DNA of 64,000 nt from the NCBI GenBank assembly GCA_030248215.1, contig JASANG010003942.1, positions 1-64,000 of the forward strand, written 5' to 3'. The notes under the pieces are model-generated. The model saw only the letters and a program-made list of their open reading frames with translations. It was not told where the DNA came from and searched no databases. Positions 35,490 to 64,000 of this stretch are shown here, piece after piece. The DNA is from Enoplolaimus lenunculus (taxonomy: Eukaryota; Nematoda; Enoplea; Enoplida; Thoracostomopsidae). The position numbers were made by a program, and so were the translations under genes. Positions within the stretch are counted from its first letter, which is position 1. Every line of letters begins with the position of its first letter.

Positions 35490-36732
35490 CAGGGTGCAAC
35501 CAGAGGTGAAAAATATCGGAGCCGGAGGTCAACCAAACTTGCCGAAGCCGCTGGTGAGAGGCGAAATTAGGTAGTAAAAATGCATTTTTTGCTTAGGCTT
35601 AGGAACACATTTTTGCAACGGTTAGGCTTAGGAATACGCGTAATCTACTGTTTCGCCCCTTAAAGTACCATTGGCCGTTACCAGGTACAACCTGACGAGA
35701 GAATACTGAAGCATGGGCCGGTGGATTGAAACATAGTTAATTAGTAGAGTACAGCCCGAGGATTGCCTTTGACAGAAAGTCGATCGGGTATTTCTGTAGT
35801 AAAATTTTGCAAATGTTAACCCAAACGCAGCGAGCTATACAATTTTTGTAAAACTGACAATTTTGACTAACCCGAGCTGAAAGTCGTAATGTAGGAGACT
35901 GGTCCCCGGTTGTACCCTGATCCCACCGCAATCGCAACTTCCAGCAAAAATGATGCTTACGATAGTGAGAATGTTTTTTGCGAATCAAGCATCAATTGAC
36001 TGATCTCATATATGTACTATCTGGCCCATGTTACTATAAAGGCCGTCCCAATTGCCCGGGACACAAATGTACCCGGAGTGCACACTTATGCGCTCCTGTT
36101 TACATATGTACAGGCAGATATATTTACGTAGATATATATATAAATATACATATATATACACATATACATATATATACACATATACACTCTATATATATAT
36201 GTATATATAACACATATATACACATATATGTATATAGATGTATATATATGTGTATATTATATACATATATATACACATATATTATATATACATATATATA
36301 CATATACATCTGTCCCACTGTCTCATCTGTCCCGCTGTCCCAACTCTCCCAATTATATTTTTGGAATGTACTCCTGGTATATTGCTGTCCCGGGAAAATG
36401 GGACGGCCTTTAAAGTAACATTGGCCTACTCTCTGATGAAGCAAAATTTATGATATTGGCTGCCACAACGGTAATGTACACGCGGACATCTGCTTCCAGC
36501 TCCGATAGTCCACCTGTCAGATGTTCCGGCGATTTCGGTAGTGAATTTTTGCATAAATTTTACAAATTGTATTCGCTTGGTGCTTCTTTAACTTTTGGTA
36601 CAATTTTGAGGAAAAACTGGTAGAATTTTGTAAAAAGATAAGCGTAAAAACTGCAACACAGACTCTGTGAGCAGTGGTCAACAATTCTAACGACCTCTGG
36701 AACCGGTACTTCTCACCTCCGGTTGCACCCTA
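35490..36732. mobile_element. Mosaic of hAT-like ends around a nested element
   Basis: The left end cagggtgcaaccagaggtga and right end tcacctccggttgcaccct are inverted matches about 1.24 kb apart. Inside are another end pair (about 35681 caggtacaacctg and 35919 cggttgtaccctg), TTAGGC-like repeats near 35595-35640 and the GGCC-family insertion at 36023-36426. No 8-bp duplication was found for the outer pair. Confidence 0.45.
36023..36426. mobile_element. GGCC-family MITE carrying an AT microsatellite
   Basis: Ends ggcccatgtta...aaaggccgtccca and tgggacggcctttaaagtaa...ttggcc form terminal inverted repeats of about 40 bp. The flanks TACTATCT and TACTCTCT match at seven of eight bases. The interior (about 36120-36310) is a (TATACA)n-like microsatellite; its open frames on both strands are repeat artefacts. 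Confidence 0.8.
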
Positions 36733-37294
36733 CACACCCGCTATTTTTTACAGTTACATCTATATTCAAAATATATTGGAGCCTGAAATTTACTTCTGCA
36801 AAAAGCATTTATACTATTATAAACACCAATAAAAATGTGCAAACAAAAACAAGTGAAATGCCAAATATATACAAAGTACTTTTTCATGCATAAACAATAC
36901 AAACTATGCGCCTAAGCTTTCAGTTGTTTTTTCAGTGATCGATAAGCTCAGTTACGTATTCGATTGTGAGTCGAATTTGACTTAGTTTCCGTTGTCCCGT
37001 AGAGCCTATTTCGAAGACAGTCAATTTGATTCACCGTTTTGTGCATTGTATTTAATCAGCACAGTACCATTGCCTTGTGGAAACATTGTTTAAAAATGTA
37101 GGCGTACCTTAAAGTCGCCGTTCGTCGCGCCTTCATAAACTTCGGAGGATACATCCCCTTACTTAAGGACTCTTGTATACAACGCTGATTTCAGTCATAG
37201 TTTTTGTTGGCTGTACCGCTTTATAAATCATATTTGCTACCAAACCGTATTACCATTACCACATTTGTTTGCAACTAACTACTTACCCAGTATC

Positions 37295-37679
37295 CAGGGT
37301 GCAACCGGAATTATAATTTACCGGAACCGGAACCGGAATTTGAAAATTTTACCGGAACCGGAACCGGAAAGTGAAAAATGCATTTCACCAAAAATTTCAT
37401 TTTAATCTTATTTTTTGCTCTATTATTTGTGAAATAACCTTAGTCGAACATAGGTATTTATTTTATTTGTTGTATTTTAGATTTTCGTCGTCGACTGAAG
37501 TGAAATCCACCATCAATGGCTTATATTCGGAATACAAGTGGCTTTCTAAAGAGATTCTTAAAGATTAGCAAAGTTAAAAAAACGGCCAAATTATAACACC
37601 GGAATTTTTAAATCCGGTAAAAATTTACCGGAACCGGAAGGTGAAAAAATGCCGGAACCGGAATTCCGGTTGCACCCTG
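37295..37679. mobile_element. hAT MITE copy B, 385 bp, TSD CCAGTATC
   Basis: Same orientation and nearly the same sequence as the element at 31600-31989. Differences are a handful of substitutions and one fewer ccggaa hexamer near the right end. Exact duplication CCAGTATC at 37287-37294 and 37680-37687. Such similarity suggests both copies moved recently. Confidence 0.92.
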
Positions 37680-37921
37680 CCAGTATCCAAGGCCGTTGTT
37701 TTACTCAACCGGACTTAGCGTTCTAAATAGGTATAGTATTTTATTTTGCAGACTTCAACTGCCACTCATTATTGTTTCGACTAAACGGCGAAAAGTAGAA
37801 CTGTTTGAGTATGATTTGCTTAATTGCAAAACACCTGACTAAACCTCCATTGAAACAATGACCACATACGTAATCTGCAAACGTCCAGTGTATTTTATGA
37901 AAGCATTGACTGCATATTTTG

Positions 37922-38058
37922 GAGCCCATGTAAAGATCAGGGGCGGAACGTTTCTCGGTGGGACTAGAAAAGAATAAGCTTAAGGTTTATGGCTTAGGCT
38001 TAGGTTTAGGAATATGCTTACTTATAATACAGTCCCGCCCCTGTTCTTTACATTGGCC
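37922..38058. mobile_element. TTAGGC-carrying MITE, 137 bp, TSD ATATTTTG
   Basis: Ends gagcccatgtaaagatcagg and ctgttctttacattggcc are inverted matches. Exact 8-bp duplication ATATTTTG at 37914-37921 and 38059-38066. The interior is short and reads ggcttaggcttaggttta. Confidence 0.88.
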
Positions 38059-38889
38059 ATATTTTGTAACATATATAAATAAAATTGACAAAACAGAATT
38101 AACGCGTAGCGCAATATGAAGAACTTTAAAAAATGTCACAATATATAACACAGAAAATACGCAATGCGCGGCATGTAAAAAAACCCACGAATCCTTTTGA
38201 CTGGTTAGGCAACCTAACCAGAAGCACAAATGGTACATGTAAGGCAAACGTTTCTCTCACATTACGCTTTAATTATTCTTCGAAGCCTAGACTTAGGTTA
38301 AACTTAAGCAAACCTAAGTGTGAGCGTAACAACCTCAAATTACGAGTAGGGAATAGTTTTTTTGTGACGAACGTATCATTTTATACTGGGAAGTTTACAA
38401 CTACAATTCCTACTCTCTAAAAACCTAAACTTAACTTATAGTTCAACTAAACTTGAATATTGATTTAAGTAAAACTTAAATGGCTGCACGGAGTAACTCT
38501 AAACTTCGAATTGTAAGTTTAACTTAGACTAACATATATTTTAAGTTTAACACGAGTTTAAGTTAAACTAATCTATGGTTTAAGTGACAACTTCATCCCA
38601 GAACTTTTTGTGTATCTAAAAATTCATTAAGTTTAGCTTAAACTAAAAATATGTAACATTTTAAATGAGTTTGAGAAGCTTCAACCGATCTGTTAGTTTA
38701 GTTAATCTACAAAATTTAGTTTAATATTGTTGGATTACAATTAAGTTAGTTTAGACTTTTAGAGAGTACAGCATGAGCAAATTGTTCAAAATCACAATGT
38801 GACCAGTAAGCCGGCTACAAACATGCTTAGCTCAGGCAAAATTTTATGTTTGAAATGGTGAAGTATTTCAATATACTTTTCAACTTAAC

Positions 38890-39072
38890 AACCAATGTTA
38901 CTTTAAGGGACGTAACAGCAAATTAAGCGTATTCCTAAGCCCAAGCCTAAACCTAAGCGTCGCAAAAATGTGTTACTAAGCCTACGCCTAAGCCTAAGCA
39001 AAAAATATAAGCTAGAATCTAAACCTACTCTTTTATAGACCCACCAGAAACCTGGACGCCCTTACGTGGGCC
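38890..39072. mobile_element. TTAGGC-carrying MITE, TSD AACTTAAC
   Basis: Ends aaccaatgttactttaaggg and ccttacgtgggcc; exact duplication AACTTAAC at 38882-38889 and 39073-39080. The interior has cctaagcccaagcctaaacc and similar runs. Confidence 0.85.
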
Positions 39073-39288
39073 AACTTAACTATGCATGAATTAAGTTTCT
39101 ACGAATGTTAAGAATAGGAAAGTAAACACTGTTCGTTGCCCGTTTTGTTTGCTTTGTCTTCAACGGCCATTATAACCAATACAAGTTTCAAATATATACA
39201 ACAGACATTAAAAAGCTCAAAATATATACGCAGTGTATATATAAGTAAATTCGTTCACCGAGTGAGCAAATTAAGTTTACCACACCAT

Positions 39289-39458
39289 GGCCAATGTAAC
39301 GAACAGGTGCGAAACAGTAGTATAATCATATTTCTGAGCCTAAGCGTACGAATGAGCTTATACCTGAACCTAAGCCAAACAAAACACAGTCTAAAGCTTA
39401 AGGTTAATCTATTCCAATACCGCAGTGAAACGTTTCGCCTCTGATCTTTATATTGGCC
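39289..39458. mobile_element. TTAGGC-carrying MITE
   Basis: Ends ggccaatgtaacgaacagg and cctctgatctttatattggcc. The flanking 8-mers match only at five of eight bases, so this copy is older or one flank is altered. The interior holds degraded cctaagc units. Confidence 0.7.
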
Positions 39459-39665
39459 AGCATCATAAACAAAGAACAAATTACAAAATAGCGAAATGCG
39501 GCCTTGAGGATCACTTGAAACTGGTTCAATCACATTGTACCAGCAAAATTATTCTACTAATCTATATGTACTGTTTCCGTTTTTAATTCGTTCGGTTCAC
39601 ACGTTAACGACGGTTGCCAGCTTACTTGGAGCTGCGGAGACTATGGGACTTAGATTTTGACAAGT

Positions 39666-39849
39666 TAAGGGTTGCGCTATACTTTACAGGGTCGGACATA
39701 GGCGCGCGCCACCGCACGCCGGCGTGCGGTAATTTTTTATAAAAACGTTTTACACGGCGCCTGGCTTCGTCCGGCAAGATTTTTACCGTGCCGCGTGCCG
39801 GCGTATGGCGGCAGCCGGAGGCTCGCGGCAAGTATAGCACAACCCTTAG
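39666..39849. mobile_element. GC-rich fold-back element just downstream of copine stop
   Basis: Ends aagggttgcgctatactt and aagtatagcacaaccctt are inverted matches. The centre is GC-rich and contains a perfect 20-bp palindrome at 39711-39730 (accgcacgcc then its complement). Related GC-rich pieces occur near 42555-42630 and 44480-44535. On the minus strand it would fall in or just after the copine 3' UTR. Confidence 0.6.
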
Positions 39850-39963
39850 GATTGTGTTTAAGCTTACGCTAAAGCTTAAGTTTAGTCGTAAGTTTAGGCT
39901 TAGTCGGCAATCGTTTAGAGTGAACATGAGTCATTCATTCTAAAAACACATCATTACACATTG

Positions 39964-62286
<22,323 letters not shown>

Positions 62287-62523
62287 GATTGATTATATTT
62301 GTTATATAAAAATAATATTCGCGATCTGAAACAAAAACACTTTTTTGATTTGTACCAATCAGCGGCCGATCCAGAACGTTCTGATAGCGGACCGTGCGAT
62401 ACTGATCTAAAACAGGCGGCGAGCGAAACGACCGAGTAAACACACGTAATTTTAGCACTAAATCATTGTCAGTCTAGGTAGAAACCGGGACGTCTGACAT
62501 TTCTACCAAGCAGCTGGAAAAGC

Positions 62524-62596
62524 GGGCTAGAGCGGGGATCGAACTCTCAGCCTATGGAACCTTAAGCGAGCACTCTACCACTGCGCCACGTAACCC
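62524..62596 (-). tRNA. tRNA-like sequence, probably a pseudogene or SINE head
   Basis: 73 nt on the minus strand: acceptor strand GGGTTAC pairs with CTAGCCC at six of seven positions, the A box is tggcgcagtgg and the B box is gttcgatcc. The anticodon arm (gctta/taggc) has an 8-nt loop and the T stem pairs poorly, so no anticodon can be assigned. Downstream (62477-62507) is a hairpin, ggtagaaa/tttctacc. Most likely non-functional. Confidence 0.45.
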
Positions 62597-62744
62597 GCCT
62601 CTCCAACTGCATTTTCGTCGACCATATGTGTTGACCGTACAACACAATGTGCATTGCATTTATTGCATATGCACCAGGACAAGCATGTCTCACATGCTTA
62701 CAATCATAATTTGAAATTTTGATTTTGAACAAATCGGGATAGTC

Positions 62745-62985
62745 CAATGTGAAATTACGACTTGGGCTAGCTCAAGTCGGAATAATGCCTGATAAAGCTG
62801 CGCGTTTTCTCATTGGTTACTTGATAGTTGTTTGTATTCCACTTAATTCCACTGCGCTTTGTAAAACGAACAGTTTGGTAGCCAAAAGGCAGCGATTACT
62901 TGGCCAATCAGAAAACAGTATTTGCAGCAGCAAATCGTATTTGAGTAGAACATTAATGTAGCAACCAATCACAGAGCGTTCAATT
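62745..62985. mobile_element. Truncated CCAAT-rich fold-back MITE
   Basis: Begins aattacgacttgggctagct and contains cattggttac and gcaaccaatcac, like 45130-45516. The right terminal repeat is missing or too altered to see. Lies about 460 bp upstream of the copine start codon. Confidence 0.55.
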
Positions 62986-62986
62986 G

Positions 62987-64000
62987 TAACAGAGAAAGAC
63001 CAAAATTTCTTACCGCTTAGTTAGTATATGCCTGCTTGAAGTCCGCTGAAATTGCTTGGAGTCGAGGGGGGTACGGAATCCGATGAAAAAAATTATATGA
63101 AAGCTTTCGTTTGTAGACGAAGTACAATAGTGCAAAATATCTTTACACCTTGGCTTCGATTTAAGCTTTGGCATGGCTTTTTACTTCAGCTTTCGGCAAA
63201 TGTTTACTAAACGAGAACCCATATGACAACTTACGGTTCAAAATTCTCGAACCGGACCCCAAAGACGCTTACAATATGCGAGATTTCGGGGCAAAGGACA
63301 AAAAAACCTGCTTTATCCAATTTTTCAAATCCAATCGCGGAAATACATTCTTATGGATCCAAATTTGCCAGCCAAATCATAGAAAATCTTATACCTCCGA
63401 ATTGAAAGCATATATGTTACAATTTCAAAACCGAATAATACAGAGAAGAGTCAAGGTTTACGGATTAGAGTAGTCTCACTGAACTTAACGCTGGTCCGCA
63501 CTAAAATATGGGGGGCAGTGGGACTAAAATACCCTTACAAATGTCGTAACCTCGACTGTAGCTCGTCGAAAATCATTGTATGCCCCTGCAAAACACATTT
63601 TAGCTCCCCCCACGCCTCTGCAAGATGAGTACTATGTGCCTTTTATAATGCGACTGCTGAGACCGTAGTGTGAACACTTTTTGCGCGCGGACCCGCCACT
63701 GGTTTTCATTTTTCGCGTGTATCAAACGCATACAATTCGGCGTCCGATAACTTGTCGCCCAACAGTGTCCTAAAGCCAATGAACAAATCTAAGCATAATC
63801 GTAAATCTAAGTATACTGAGGTCGACGAATTGTCGAGTCGATGAAATTTCAGGTTATAAATTGTCTGGAAACAAATTGTCTGGAAACAAATTGCCGTCAT
63901 ACCTATCTCCATACGGCCATACCACCAGGGTTCCAACGGAATTCCAATTCCGGCTGAAATTCCGTCAAAATTTATGTTCCGATTCCGGCCAGCCAAATGT
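62987..64000. other. Region upstream of the copine gene, no gene recognised
   Basis: Open frames at 63168-63473 and 63706-63996 match nothing I recognise. Contents: a GTAGCCAG-type repeat piece near 63495-63640 and, from about 63927, the left end of another hAT MITE (cagggttccaacggaattcc), cut by the window end. Confidence 0.5.

Larger units (their letters stand above)
34405..39963. other. Intergenic region between convergent ARID2 and copine genes
   Basis: No coding exon recognised. It must contain both 3' UTRs, but no clear polyadenylation signal was assigned. Most of it is mobile-element sequence: 34919-35118, a mosaic at about 35490-36732, 36023-36426, 37295-37679, 37922-38058, 38890-39072, 39289-39458 and 39666-39849. 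The stretch 38400-38760 is AT-rich and repeats short taagttta-like words. Confidence 0.7.

Noticed and set aside
35978-36444. Tyr/Ile-rich open frames of 146 and 106 codons on opposite strands
   Set aside because: They read through a TATACA-type microsatellite inside a MITE.
63168-63473. 101-codon plus-strand frame upstream of copine
   Set aside because: No recognisable motifs, ordinary AT-rich composition, and no splice or homology support.

Overview
This is a eukaryotic, intron-rich, AT-rich window from an invertebrate animal. It holds two protein-coding genes facing each other tail to tail and a dense crowd of small non-autonomous DNA transposons. On the plus strand is an ARID2/BAF200 (Bap170-type) subunit of a PBAF-class SWI/SNF chromatin remodeller, rebuilt here as 20 exons from 11315 to 34404 and closing in frame at 2,886 codons. 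On the minus strand is a copine (calcium-dependent membrane-binding C2-C2-vWA protein), rebuilt as 16 exons from 62286 down to 39964 and closing in frame at 642 codons. The stop codons are about 5.6 kb apart. Every splice phase in both models is consistent.

Positions 1-15016 form a huge inverted repeat. The left arm (1 to about 6340) is the reverse complement of the right arm (about 8838-15016), so the promoter region and exons 1-3 of the ARID2 gene occur a second time on the minus strand. The middle of each arm is almost identical between copies, while the outer third and the core are much less alike. The core (about 6487-8790) holds two further noisy passes over the same sequence in alternating directions. 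I think this is more likely a fold-back (palindromic read) assembly artefact than biology, but the sequence alone cannot settle it.

The rest is mobile-element debris: (1) hAT-type MITEs with CAGGGTGCAA termini and exact 8-bp target-site duplications (TSDs); (2) a second MITE family with GGCC ends and 8-bp TSDs that carries TTAGGC-like repeats; (3) fold-back elements built on GGCCTA or on CACCTATCACC; (4) tRNA-like SINE candidates; (5) minisatellites, including a 47-bp array inside a transposon, a 23-bp array of four perfect CRE sites, and a 21-bp array rich in AATAAA just after a copine 5' splice site.

Organism: short pyrimidine-rich splice acceptors, an ARID2 with ARID, ARM-like, RFX-like and paired zinc-finger parts, and a copine all fit a metazoan. 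TTAGGC is the telomere repeat of many nematodes, so a repeat-rich nematode is possible, but here the motif sits inside transposons and is weak evidence. I saw no rRNA genes, CRISPR, operons, retroviral or LTR elements, or intact transposase genes. I found no convincing new biological system; the best leads are the regulatory-looking repeat arrays in the copine introns and the telomere-like MITEs.
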